A stretch of 47,278 bases of DNA, from assembly GCA_938003725.1 (NCBI GenBank), contig CALKXX010000093.1:1-47278 (forward strand). The letters run 5' to 3'. The translations under genes were made by a program, and so were the position numbers. Shown here one piece after another: positions 1-8,209 of the stretch (position 1 is its first letter; each line of letters begins with the position of its first letter). A model generated the notes under the pieces. It was not told the origin of the DNA. It did no database searches and was given only the letters and a program-made list of their open reading frames with translations. The DNA is from an uncultured Sphingomonadaceae bacterium. GTDB lineage: Bacteria; Pseudomonadota; Alphaproteobacteria; Sphingomonadales; Sphingomonadaceae.

Positions 1-31
1 AAACAAGTTCAGCATGACGAAGAAGGGAAAT

Positions 32-733
32 ATGGAGCGCGAAATACATAATATCGTCATCCTGACCGGTGCGGGCATTAGCGCCGAGAGCGGAGTTGCC
101 ACCTTTCGCGGGCCGGACGGGTTGTGGGAAGGTCACCGGGTAGAGGATGTCGCGACGCCAGAGGCCTTTGAACGCGACCCCGTTTTGGTACAGAAATTCT
201 ATGACGAGCGGCGGGCAAAGCTGAAAACCGTGCACCCCAATCCAGCGCATCAGGCGCTGGCAAAGCTGGATGCTGCATGGGGTGGGGATTTGTTGCTGGT
301 GACCCAGAATGTTGATGATCTCCATGATCGGGCGGGGTCCAAACGTCTGCTCCATATGCATGGGGAATTGAACAGTGCATGGTGCCTGAACTGTGATGCG
401 CGGTCGGGTGTTAGCCATCCCCTGTCTCATCACCCCGCCTGTCCGCATTGTAAGCAGCCCGCGCTACGCCCCGACATCGTGTGGTTTGGTGAAATGCCGT
501 ATCAGATGGAACGGATTGAGCTGGCGCTGGCACAGTGTGATCTGTTTGTATCCATCGGCACTTCCGGCGCGGTCTATCCGGCGGCTGGCTTTGTGCAAAG
601 CGCGCGGCACTATGGCGCACAGACGCTGGAAATGAATCTGGACCCGTCCGAGGGCAGCTTGTATTTTCACGAAAGCCGGATGGGCAAGGCGGGGGAATTG
701 GTGCCCGTCTGGGTAGAGGAAATGCTGAAATGA
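32..733 (+). CDS. cobB: NAD-dependent protein deacylase (class III sirtuin)
   Basis: A 233-residue sirtuin, which removes acetyl or other acyl groups from lysines while consuming NAD+. The sequence shows the NAD-binding GAGISAESG near residue 13, the TQNVDDLHD motif near residue 85, the catalytic histidine in HMHGEL, a four-cysteine zinc site (CLNC, then CPHC about 16 residues on) and WFGEMP. Length fits bacterial CobB. The start at 32 is preferred because AAGGGA lies just upstream; an in-frame ATG at 14 has no ribosome binding site. The stop overlaps the start of the next gene, so the two are probably coupled. Family assignment is firm; the preferred acyl group cannot be read from the sequence. 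Confidence 0.93.
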   Translation: MEREIHNIVILTGAGISAESGVATFRGPDGLWEGHRVEDVATPEAFERDPVLVQKFYDERRAKLKTVHPNPAHQALAKLDAAWGGDLLLVTQNVDDLHDRAGSKRLLHMHGELNSAWCLNCDARSGVSHPLSHHPACPHCKQPALRPDIVWFGEMPYQMERIELALAQCDLFVSIGTSGAVYPAAGFVQSARHYGAQTLEMNLDPSEGSLYFHESRMGKAGELVPVWVEEMLK

Positions 734-1107
734 AGGACCCCGGCATGAAAGGTAGTTGCCATTGCGGTGCGATATATATCACCGTTCCCCAGCCGCCTTC
801 CGGGGTGCTGCAATGCAATTGTTCTCATTGCACCAAAACGGGTTGGATCGGGGGCTATTGGCGTCCCGATGCGGTGACTATTGAGGTGTCTAAAGATCGC
901 TCAAATGATAACCGCGATGATATTTTAGTGCCCTATGTGCAGGGCGATAAAACCATCACGGTTTGGCATTGCGGCATTTGTGGCTGTCCCACGCATTGGA
1001 CCCCGATAACCGCGCCGCCGGACCGGATGGGCGTGAATATGCGGATATTCGGCCCGCACGAATGGAGCCATATTCCGGTTACACAGGTGGACGGAGCAAG
1101 TCTGTGA
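730..1107 (+). CDS. GFA-family (Mss4-like fold) zinc protein
   Basis: A 125-residue protein of the GFA family (named for glutathione-dependent formaldehyde-activating enzyme). It shows the family's cysteine pattern: CHCG near the N-terminus, CNCSHC about 20 residues later, and CGICGC near residue 80, which together bind zinc in an Mss4-like fold. Its start codon overlaps the sirtuin stop (ATGA), so it is probably in the same transcript; a second in-frame ATG at 745 is also possible. Most GFA proteins have no proven substrate, and formaldehyde activation should not be assumed here. Confidence 0.85.
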   Translation: MKDPGMKGSCHCGAIYITVPQPPSGVLQCNCSHCTKTGWIGGYWRPDAVTIEVSKDRSNDNRDDILVPYVQGDKTITVWHCGICGCPTHWTPITAPPDRMGVNMRIFGPHEWSHIPVTQVDGASL

Positions 1108-1134
1108 AACTGCCTTAATCTAACAGAATATTGC

Positions 1135-1545
1135 CTAGTTTAGCAGGTTTCCAATAGTGACCAGATAGAGGGTCCAGACCGACATGGCCAGTATGGACAA
1201 CGCTGTGCCCATCACGCCAAATTGCCGGAATTTAACGGTCTTTCCGGCATGATGTTGATACATGCCATAGACGTGCAGGACGCGGCCGATGAGGAACAGG
1301 GCGGCGAGTGCGGTCAGCGTCCAGTGATGGGCGTTGGACAATTCCAGCACCGCCAATAATATCAATGCGATGGGGGCGTTCTCGGCCAAATTGGCATGGG
1401 CGCCGCGAACCATTTTCATTTTCTCATCGTCGCTGGCGCCGAACATCGTTTCTGTGCGCACCCGCTGACCAACAACTTTGAACATCAAAAATATCAGCAA
1501 CAGCCCGCAAATTGCTGCCGTTAGCGCGGTTACCGGTAAAGTCAT
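1135..1545 (-). CDS. MAPEG-family integral membrane protein
   Basis: A 136-residue membrane protein of the MAPEG family (membrane-associated proteins in eicosanoid and glutathione metabolism). Four hydrophobic segments are visible. RGAHANLAENAP matches the family signature in which an Arg/Asn/Glu cluster lies at the start of helix 2, and GRVLHVYGM the conserved motif of helix 3. The start at 1545 is chosen because GGAGGA sits 7 nt upstream; an in-frame TTG at 1563 would place this binding site inside the gene. It lies 74 nt after the MoeB-like gene on the same strand and may end that operon. Bacterial members are mostly uncharacterised. A second MAPEG gene lies at 31094-31531. Confidence 0.85.
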   Translation of the reverse strand: MTLPVTALTAAICGLLLIFLMFKVVGQRVRTETMFGASDDEKMKMVRGAHANLAENAPIALILLAVLELSNAHHWTLTALAALFLIGRVLHVYGMYQHHAGKTVKFRQFGVMGTALSILAMSVWTLYLVTIGNLLN

Positions 1546-1619
1546 TTCAATATCCTCCCCCAAATTTTCTTAACCTTCGCGCAGAAGCCGTGCAAAGGCA
1601 AGTTTGGCGTTGATCCTGT

Positions 1620-2396
1620 CTAGGTCTTTGTCCCGCACGCCGAACATGCTGGGTCTTTGGGCAGATTGATGCTGCGCATTGCAGGGGTAAGCCCATCGAA
1701 CAACTGTAACTTTCCAGCAGGGTCATCGCCGAACCGGGTGACAACGCGTATTGCCTCCATCGCCGCAAAACTGCCCATCAGGCCGACCATTGCGCCCAGG
1801 ACGCCAACTTCAGAGCAATTATCGCAATCGTCGGGGTCCAAAGCATCGCCGACAAAACATCGATAGCAAGGCTTGTCCGCCTCCCAACCGCGGAATGTTC
1901 CGAGTTGCCCCTGAAACTGGCCAATAGCCGCAGAAATCAGGGGAACTTGATATTTGACGGACAAGTCGGAGACGAGGAGCCGAGTTTGATAATTATCGGA
2001 TCCGTCGATTATCGCATCAATCGGTGCAAAAAATGCTGCAGGGTCTTCTGAAAAATGTTGCGCGGTAAGTTTTTGATTTATAGTATTTATTTCGATTTCT
2101 GGATTGATACGCTGCGCGGCAACTTTGGCAACTTCAACTTTCGGCCGACCAATATCATTTTCAGAAAAAAGCACCTGCCTTTGCAAGTTTGATAGCGACA
2201 CTTGATCATCGTCAATAATGGTCAGTGTTCCAATACCAGCCGCCGCTAGATATTGGATTGCCGGACAACCGATACCGCCAGCACCGACAATCAATATATG
2301 TGAAGAAAGTAGTTTTTTCTGACCAGCACCACCAACCTCTTTGAGTACAATGTGCCGAGCGTAGCGATCCAGCTGCGCGTCAGACAATGACGTCAT
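1620..2396 (-). CDS. MoeB/ThiF/HesA-type adenylyltransferase (E1-like)
   Basis: A 258-residue E1-like enzyme that would adenylate the C-terminal glycine of a ubiquitin-fold sulfur carrier such as MoaD or ThiS. It shows the ATP-binding GAGGIGCP near residue 37, the DDD-x-V-x-x-SNLQRQ stretch that places the conserved Arg and Asp, DGSDNYQTR near residue 131, and two CxxC pairs (CYRC about residue 178 and CSAC near the C-terminus) for structural zinc. There is no rhodanese domain. No molybdopterin or thiamine gene is nearby, so MoeB and ThiF roles cannot be separated. Its start overlaps the end of the upstream small gene by 4 nt. Confidence 0.87.
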   Translation of the reverse strand: MTSLSDAQLDRYARHIVLKEVGGAGQKKLLSSHILIVGAGGIGCPAIQYLAAAGIGTLTIIDDDQVSLSNLQRQVLFSENDIGRPKVEVAKVAAQRINPEIEINTINQKLTAQHFSEDPAAFFAPIDAIIDGSDNYQTRLLVSDLSVKYQVPLISAAIGQFQGQLGTFRGWEADKPCYRCFVGDALDPDDCDNCSEVGVLGAMVGLMGSFAAMEAIRVVTRFGDDPAGKLQLFDGLTPAMRSINLPKDPACSACGTKT

Positions 2397-2803
2397 TCAG
2401 GCCATCTAAAAGTCATCGACTGACGGTACCATTTGCCATCTCCAGGGCGCAGGACGGCACCAGGTTGCCCGGCATATTCATCCATATGAGCAATGACGAA
2501 TTTTTCCAGTTCGCGGCAACCTGTATCAACAGGAATGATCTTGGTAATTTTCCCTTGGTTATTTACCTGGAGCGCAAAATCTACCCGCGCATGAACCCAG
2601 CCGATTTCCGAATGGAGTTTGCAATTGGCCTTTTTTGCGACCCGTTCTGCGGCGCGCTCATGTCGGTCGCGAAATGGAATAGCTTTTTTGAATTCCGCCA
2701 GCTCCAATGAGTAAAAATCTTTCGACAGTTCCGCAATCATCGGATCCGTTTTTACTTCGGTGTTACCAAGTGCCGCGATTGCAATGATCATTTCTAACAT
2801 CAA
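2393..2803 (-). CDS. Conserved-looking small protein of unknown function
   Basis: A 136-residue protein that I do not recognise. The first 15 residues are hydrophobic (LEMIIAIAALG) and could be a short signal peptide or anchor, so export is possible. The rest is a mixed basic/acidic soluble sequence with two cysteines (near residues 60 and 95) and an aromatic C-terminus. It lies 27 nt after dut and overlaps the MoeB-like gene by 4 nt (stop and start share bases), which supports it as a real gene in this operon. No catalytic motif is evident. Confidence 0.7.
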   Translation of the reverse strand: MMLEMIIAIAALGNTEVKTDPMIAELSKDFYSLELAEFKKAIPFRDRHERAAERVAKKANCKLHSEIGWVHARVDFALQVNNQGKITKIIPVDTGCRELEKFVIAHMDEYAGQPGAVLRPGDGKWYRQSMTFRWPE

Positions 2804-2830
2804 AATCCTCCAATAGACTAACTATAGCTT

Positions 2831-3280
2831 CTATACGCCAGTCGAACCAAAACCGCCAGACCCGCGTTTTGTATCGCCCAATTCCGAAACTTCCGTCATT
2901 GTCGCTCGCTGTACTGGTGCAATTACAATTTGAGCAATGCGGTCACCTCGTTCAATGGCAAAGTCATCACTGCTATGATTGATAAGGATGACTTTAATTT
3001 CCCCTCGATAATCGCTGTCAATGGTGCCGGGCGTGTTGAGAACCGATATTCCTTTTTTGAGTGCCAGCCCGGAACGTGGGCGGACCTGCACTTCGTAGCC
3101 AATCGGGATTGCAAATGCGAAACCGGTTCCTACCAACCCGCGTTCTCCCGGTCCGATCATGCTGTCCTCTGCTGCGCGGATGTCCATTCCGGCGGAGCCT
3201 TCGGTCTCATATTCAGGTAGAGGCAAGTCCCCCGCATTGGGAAGGCGCTTCAATCCTATTTCAATCGGTTCGAACATCAA
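2831..3280 (-). CDS. dut: Deoxyuridine 5'-triphosphate nucleotidohydrolase (dUTPase)
   Basis: Hydrolyses dUTP to dUMP and pyrophosphate, keeping uracil out of DNA and supplying dUMP for dTMP synthesis. All five trimeric-dUTPase motifs are present in order: AGMDIRA (1), PRSGLALKKG (2), GTIDSDYRGEI with the catalytic Asp (3), GDRIAQIVI (4) and the glycine-rich RGSGGFGSTG (5). The 149-residue length is typical. It follows coaBC by 4 nt, and the coaBC-dut order is widespread in proteobacteria. Confidence 0.97.
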   Translation of the reverse strand: MMFEPIEIGLKRLPNAGDLPLPEYETEGSAGMDIRAAEDSMIGPGERGLVGTGFAFAIPIGYEVQVRPRSGLALKKGISVLNTPGTIDSDYRGEIKVILINHSSDDFAIERGDRIAQIVIAPVQRATMTEVSELGDTKRGSGGFGSTGV

Positions 3281-3284
3281 TATT

Positions 3285-4544
3285 TCAAATCTCTTCAGCT
3301 ATTTTTTTGACCAGACGGCGAGCTACCTCGGGTTTAGGAAGGCGTTCCCAGATTTCTGCACCCTCTCTCGTAATGATGTGCACGCTGTTTTCTGCGCCGC
3401 CCATAACGTCCCCTGACACATCATTGGCGACGATCCAGTCGCACGCTTTTCTGCCGAGTTTTGCTGTCGCGTGCTCAACAATATTCTCTGTTTCTGCCGC
3501 AAACCCTATAAGTAGTTCGGGGCGGTTATCATGTGTCGCAAGTCCAGCCAAAATATCAGGATTTTCAGTGAGTTTTAACGGAGCCGGTGCCGCGCCCTTT
3601 TTCTTTATTTTTTGGCCAGATGTGGTGTCTGCGCGCCAATCTGCCACGGCAGCGACCATGACGGCAATATCGGCGGGCAGGGCTTCATGCACCGCTGTTT
3701 CCATCTCCACAGCGGTTTCAATGTCTATCCGCATAACACCGGCTGGCGTTGGCAAATGGACTGGTCCAGCAATTAAGGTAACGCGCGCACCAGCATCAGC
3801 AGCGGCTGCAGCAATTGCAAACCCTTGCCTGCCGGAAGATCGATTGGCGATATAACGCACCGGATCAATCGGTTCGCGTGTGGGGCCGGCAGTGACCAGA
3901 ACATGTTTGCCATGCAAAGGGCGATGTTGATCAGGTGCAAAAGCAGGCTGTCCGTCAAGGGGGTTGGAGCCAAGTTCGGATTGGTCGTGTGATGCATCGG
4001 AAGAGGCTGTCAGCCGATGAATTTCGGTCATTATGGTTTCAGGTTCCGGCAAACGACCCGCGCCATATTCGCCGCAAGCCATATCGCCCATTCCAGGAGG
4101 CATTACAAAGATGCCATCGTTTGTCAGCTGTTCGATATTTCGCTGCGTTGCCGGATGTTCCCACATTCGTACGTTCATTGCGGGAACCGCCAGGACGCGC
4201 GTGTCAGTTGCAAGTAGCAGCGTAGTGGCTAGATCATCGGCAACACCTCCTGCCATTTTGGCAAGCAAGTTCGCGGTTGCAGGGCACACCACCACAAGGT
4301 CGGCCTCTCGGCTTAGCTGAATATGCCCCATCTCTGCTTCGTCTTTGAGAGACCAAAGCGTTGTATGCACTTCATTTTCGGACAGCGCCGCCAGCGTCAT
4401 CGGTGTGACAAATTGTGCGCCGGATTCTGTAAGCACGCAGCGGACTGTCATCCCGGATTTTTTGATCAAACGAATGAGTTCGCTGGCTTTATATGCTGCT
4501 ATACCGCCGCCGATAATTAGCAAGATGTGTTTGGAAGAGGCCAT
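3285..4544 (-). CDS. coaBC: Bifunctional phosphopantothenoylcysteine decarboxylase / phosphopantothenate-cysteine ligase
   Basis: A 419-residue bifunctional enzyme of coenzyme A synthesis: it joins 4'-phosphopantothenate to cysteine (CTP-dependent) and decarboxylates the product to 4'-phosphopantetheine. The N-terminal flavoprotein half carries IGGGIAAYKA, the substrate-clamp PAMNVRMWEHPATQ and the catalytic cysteine in GDMACGEYGAGR. The C-terminal ligase half starts with VTAGPTREPIDPVRYIANRSSG and keeps the lysine-rich KIKKKG loop. The start lies 1 nt after the ubiB stop codon, so the genes are almost certainly co-transcribed. Confidence 0.97.
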   Translation of the reverse strand: MASSKHILLIIGGGIAAYKASELIRLIKKSGMTVRCVLTESGAQFVTPMTLAALSENEVHTTLWSLKDEAEMGHIQLSREADLVVVCPATANLLAKMAGGVADDLATTLLLATDTRVLAVPAMNVRMWEHPATQRNIEQLTNDGIFVMPPGMGDMACGEYGAGRLPEPETIMTEIHRLTASSDASHDQSELGSNPLDGQPAFAPDQHRPLHGKHVLVTAGPTREPIDPVRYIANRSSGRQGFAIAAAAADAGARVTLIAGPVHLPTPAGVMRIDIETAVEMETAVHEALPADIAVMVAAVADWRADTTSGQKIKKKGAAPAPLKLTENPDILAGLATHDNRPELLIGFAAETENIVEHATAKLGRKACDWIVANDVSGDVMGGAENSVHIITREGAEIWERLPKPEVARRLVKKIAEEI

Positions 4545-4545
4545 A

Positions 4546-6102
4546 TCAGTTTAATATCATCCAAACAGCACCCGCGCCAGCGCCTCCGGAAATCAGGGCT
4601 GTTAGAGCATATTTCCAAAACTTGCTGCCAGTACCCTTCTGGCGACGATCCCAAATCAATTCCACGTCCGCGACGGGTAGCTCTGGTGGTGCTCCACCTT
4701 TGCGGGGAAGTTGCTGGTCCAGTCGCCGGACAATATCGGGGAGCATCATCAATGTCCCGACATCATCATTGATGCGATCGGCAATAGCTGCTTCAGGCCC
4801 AAGTTCTCCCCTGATCCAATCTTTCACATAGGGCCCGCTGGTATCCCACATATTGATAAGCGGGTTGAGATCCGTGGCTATTCCTTCCACCATGACCATT
4901 GTTTTCTGCAACAGCAACAGATGTGGCTGGGTTTCCATGTCGAAATCGCGGGTAATTGCAAAAAGCCCATCCAGCATATCGCCCACCGACAACTCGCTTA
5001 CCGGTTTCCCGCGCATGGGTTCTCCAACCGCCCGCAGCGCAGTCGCAAAATCTTCCATATTGTGGTGGTCCGGCACATATTGTGCCTCGAAGTGGATTTC
5101 CGCTACCCGCTTATAATTTCCAGTTGTCAGGCCATAGAGAATTTCGGCCAACCAGAATCGCGCCTTCTTGTTGATCCGCCCCATTATGCCGAAATCAATA
5201 GCAACAATCGTTCCATCGGCTTTCACGAACAGATTACCCTGATGCATGTCCGCGTGGAAATAACCTGCTTCAATGGCCTGCTTCAAAAATGTACCGACCA
5301 GCCGGTTTGCAAGTTCATCCAGATCATGGCCGGCAGCAATCAATTGATCACGACTGGAGATTTTGACTCCATCTACCCAATCAAGCGTCAGGACACGGCC
5401 GGATGTCCGGTCCCAATCGATATTCGGAATTTCAAAACGATCAAGATTTGCCATATGCTCGGCAAGTTCTGAAGCGCTGGCCGCCTCTCGGCGGAGGTCT
5501 AACTCTCGCATTGTCCAGCGGCGGAAATTCGCAATTACCAATTGTGGCCGCAGGCGCTTCGCCTCACCGCCCAAAGCTTCTAGGTGAGCAGCGGCCCATT
5601 CGTAGGTTTCAATGTCTTGCGTGAATTTTTTTATTATGCCCGGCCGCAAGACTTTGACAGCCACATCATGGCCATCCGCGGTTGTTGCCCTATGCACCTG
5701 AGCAATAGACGCTGCGCCAACAGGCTCAGGATCAATTTGATCATAAAGTTCTTCGATCGGCTTGCCGAGACTCAGTTCGATTTCATCACGAATCTTGTCG
5801 AACTGGACGGGCGGTAGACTGTCTTGAAGCCGCAAAAGGTCGCGGGCCGCCTCTTCGCCGATAATATCGGGGCGGGTTGCCAAGGTTTGACCCAGTTTGA
5901 TCGCTGCCGGGCCAATCGCTTGAAGAGCGGCCGAATAATTGGGTTCCCTGGGCTGAATAGTGCCAAGCCGTGCGATACGAAAAAGGCGCCGAACTTGCGG
6001 CGGTGTTGCCTTGTGTTTCTCAAGGTCGCGCAAAGCGCCATGTTTGGCGAGCGTGCGTCCCCATTTGAGCAGGCGAAATATATGTGTCCGAGCAGGAGTC
6101 AT
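4546..6102 (-). CDS. ubiB: UbiB atypical kinase-like protein of ubiquinone biosynthesis
   Basis: A 518-residue member of the ABC1/ADCK/UbiB family, a membrane-associated ATPase required for ubiquinone synthesis. It has the family-specific KxGQ motif (KLGQTLATRPDII), the alanine-rich nucleotide loop (GAASIAQVHRA), the ion-pair lysine (VAVKVLRPG), HADMHQGNLF and the metal-binding DFGIMGR. The last 25 residues form a hydrophobic helix, presumably the membrane anchor usual in bacterial UbiB. It starts 12 nt after ubiE. Confidence 0.96.
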   Translation of the reverse strand: MTPARTHIFRLLKWGRTLAKHGALRDLEKHKATPPQVRRLFRIARLGTIQPREPNYSAALQAIGPAAIKLGQTLATRPDIIGEEAARDLLRLQDSLPPVQFDKIRDEIELSLGKPIEELYDQIDPEPVGAASIAQVHRATTADGHDVAVKVLRPGIIKKFTQDIETYEWAAAHLEALGGEAKRLRPQLVIANFRRWTMRELDLRREAASASELAEHMANLDRFEIPNIDWDRTSGRVLTLDWVDGVKISSRDQLIAAGHDLDELANRLVGTFLKQAIEAGYFHADMHQGNLFVKADGTIVAIDFGIMGRINKKARFWLAEILYGLTTGNYKRVAEIHFEAQYVPDHHNMEDFATALRAVGEPMRGKPVSELSVGDMLDGLFAITRDFDMETQPHLLLLQKTMVMVEGIATDLNPLINMWDTSGPYVKDWIRGELGPEAAIADRINDDVGTLMMLPDIVRRLDQQLPRKGGAPPELPVADVELIWDRRQKGTGSKFWKYALTALISGGAGAGAVWMILN

Positions 6103-6114
6103 GCGTAGGGAAGT

Positions 6115-6855
6115 TCAGACCTTCCAGCCGCTATGAATCGCGACCAGACCACCCATCATGGGTTCGACTTTGGTTTGCGAAAAACCCGCAGCTTCAATCA
6201 TCTCTTCAAATTTATCCATCGCTGGAAATTTGTCGATCGACTCGGCGAGATAGCGATAGCTATTTTCGTCATTCGCGACCGCCTTGCCAATTTTTGGAAG
6301 CACACGGTGAGAATAGAAATTATAAACTTTGTCAAACCCCGGCCAAAGCGTCTTGGAAAATTCCATGCAATAAAAACGTCCGCCATAGCGAAGAACGCGA
6401 TATGCCTCGGCCAATGCCTGCTCGATATGGGTAACATTACGGATTCCGAAGACGATTGTATACGCATCGAAATGGGCATCCGGGAAATTCAACCTCTCCG
6501 CATCCTGCTCACTCCAGACCAATCGGCCTTCGCCTTTTTTTATGGCGCGGTCGACACCTTCGGCAAGCATGTCCGCGTTAATATCTGCAACGGTGATATT
6601 GGCGCCGCTATCGACCATGCGAAAGGCAATGTCGCCCGTTCCGCCAGCCATATCCAGAATTTCTTCGCCATCTTGCGGTTTGACGCGGCGCGCAAATCGA
6701 TCCTTCCAAAGGCGATGTGTGCCAGCGCTCATCGCATCGTTCATCACATCATATTTGGAAGCGACGCTAGAAAAAACATGGCCGACTTTGTCAGCTTTTT
6801 CATTTTCCGCTACATTCTCATAGCCAAAGGAGACTGTTTTGCTTTCGATCATCAA
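6115..6855 (-). CDS. ubiE: Ubiquinone/menaquinone C-methyltransferase
   Basis: A 246-residue SAM-dependent methyltransferase that C-methylates the benzoquinol ring in ubiquinone synthesis. The SAM-binding motif I reads LDMAGGTGDIAF (near residue 65), and the UbiE signatures YDVMNDAMSAGTHRLWK (near residue 35) and FGIRNVTHIEQAL (near residue 134) are clear. It is the first gene of the minus-strand operon ubiE-ubiB-coaBC-dut and is divergent from mutM, so the operon promoter should lie between 6856 and 6951. A second ATG one codon downstream is equally possible as start. Confidence 0.97.
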   Translation of the reverse strand: MMIESKTVSFGYENVAENEKADKVGHVFSSVASKYDVMNDAMSAGTHRLWKDRFARRVKPQDGEEILDMAGGTGDIAFRMVDSGANITVADINADMLAEGVDRAIKKGEGRLVWSEQDAERLNFPDAHFDAYTIVFGIRNVTHIEQALAEAYRVLRYGGRFYCMEFSKTLWPGFDKVYNFYSHRVLPKIGKAVANDENSYRYLAESIDKFPAMDKFEEMIEAAGFSQTKVEPMMGGLVAIHSGWKV

Positions 6856-6951
6856 TATACGCCCTTAAAAATCTCCCGCTGACCCATTAGACGACCCTTG
6901 GCAGCACTGCAATCACCCTGTAGCGGCTGGTTCAAAGAGAGATTCGATCAT

Positions 6952-7764
6952 ATGCCCGAACTGCCCGAAGTTGAGACGACCGTTGCTGGACTGAGGCCAG
7001 CACTAGAAGGCAAAAGATTGACGCGCGTCGAGCCGCGCCGGCCTGACTTGAGACGCCCATTCCCGCCCGACCTGCGTCAGCGAATGACGGGCGCAAGGGT
7101 AACTTCGCTTGGACGCCGCGCAAAATACGGTTTGATTGAGACGGACCGCGGTGACGTTATGATCTTTCATTTGGGTATGTCCGGCCGGTGGCGGATTGAT
7201 CCAACGGAACTTGAAAAGCACGATCATTTGTTGCTGGAAACGGAAGAGAAGCGGCAATTGGTGTTGAATGACCCGCGCCGGTTTGGCTCTGTCGATCTGA
7301 TCAAGCTGGAGGAGCTGGAGGCATTCGAGACCTTTTCGAAAATGGGACCTGAGCCATTGGGTGATAGTTTTAACGCAGCCTATTTGAAGCAAGTGACGAA
7401 AGGCCGTAAAGCCCCAATCAAACAGCTTTTGTTGGATCAGCGAAATGTCGCTGGTCTGGGGAATATATATGTTTGTGAAGCACTTCATATGGCCGGTATC
7501 TCACCGCGACGCATGGGTGGACAGATATCGAAGGCCCGGTATGAAAAACTCGTATCCGCTATCAAACAGGTGCTGGAGTCGGCCATTGCGGCTGGCGGGT
7601 CGAGCCTGCGTGACTTTGTCCGACCGGACGGAGAATTGGGTTATTTTGCGAAGGATTGGCTGGTGTACGGACGCGAAGGTTCGCCCTGTCATTGTGGCGC
7701 GATCGTAAAGCGCCGGGTCGATAGCGGACGATCGACATTTTACTGCGCCAAATGCCAAAAATGA
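6952..7764 (+). CDS. mutM: Formamidopyrimidine-DNA glycosylase (Fpg)
   Basis: A bifunctional DNA glycosylase/AP lyase that removes 8-oxoguanine and formamidopyrimidines. The mature N-terminus is catalytic (Pro2, Glu3 in MPELPEVETT), which fixes the start at 6952 rather than at the in-frame ATG at 6898. The helix-two-turn-helix segment (LGNIYVCEALHMAGISP) and the C-terminal four-cysteine zinc finger (CHCG, then CAKC) are complete. It is 270 residues, the usual length. The order ubiE / mutM / rpsT near dnaA is a well-known alphaproteobacterial arrangement. Confidence 0.97.
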   Translation: MPELPEVETTVAGLRPALEGKRLTRVEPRRPDLRRPFPPDLRQRMTGARVTSLGRRAKYGLIETDRGDVMIFHLGMSGRWRIDPTELEKHDHLLLETEEKRQLVLNDPRRFGSVDLIKLEELEAFETFSKMGPEPLGDSFNAAYLKQVTKGRKAPIKQLLLDQRNVAGLGNIYVCEALHMAGISPRRMGGQISKARYEKLVSAIKQVLESAIAAGGSSLRDFVRPDGELGYFAKDWLVYGREGSPCHCGAIVKRRVDSGRSTFYCAKCQK

Positions 7765-7881
7765 CGGTACCGACTATTATATTGACGGGAATCACATCAG
7801 AAGCTAATGACCGCCGACTTGAGCCGTTGTCGCGCCAGCGATTCACGGCAAATCAGCTTTTTCAGATTTTGAGGTATTTTC

Positions 7882-8145
7882 ATGGCTAATACGCCGCAAG
7901 CAAAAAAACGTATCCGTCGTAACGGACGCCGCACGGTCATTAACAAGAACCGCGTGAGCCAAATCCGGACCAAGATCAAAGCTGTCGAAGCAGCCGTCGA
8001 ATCAGGTGACAAAGCTGCGGCTGCAACTGCACTAACCGCGGTACAGCCAGAATTGGCGCGCGGTGTTTCAAAGGGCTTGTTTCACAAAAATACCGCCTCT
8101 CGGAAATTTAGCCGTTTGACGAAGAGTGTTGCTGCTCTCGGCTAA
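7882..8145 (+). CDS. rpsT: 30S ribosomal protein S20
   Basis: An 87-residue, strongly basic alpha-helical protein that binds 16S rRNA in the body of the small subunit. The N-terminus MANTPQAKKRIRRNGRR and the C-terminal GLFHKNTASRKFSRL are characteristic of bacterial S20. A GAGG binding site precedes the ATG. The 117-nt leader from mutM contains no gene, and the gene is closed by a strong rho-independent terminator (8173-8202). Confidence 0.97.
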   Translation: MANTPQAKKRIRRNGRRTVINKNRVSQIRTKIKAVEAAVESGDKAAAATALTAVQPELARGVSKGLFHKNTASRKFSRLTKSVAALG

Positions 8146-8172
8146 ACCATTTGGTAAAATGCAATAAAAAGT

Positions 8173-8202
8173 AACCCGCTGACTTTCGGCGGGTTTTCTT
8201 TT
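8173..8202 (+). terminator. Rho-independent terminator of rpsT
   Basis: A perfect 7-bp stem AACCCGC / GCGGGTT with a 9-nt loop, followed directly by a T-rich run (TTTTCTTTT). It starts 27 nt after the rpsT stop codon. The convergent gene ends at 8210 just beyond it, so the hairpin also separates the two transcription units. Confidence 0.88.
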
Positions 8203-8209
8203 GCCTTGG

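Noticed and set aside
6898..6951. Longer mutM starting at 6898
   Set aside because: Fpg needs Pro2 as the catalytic N-terminus, which only the start at 6952 provides.
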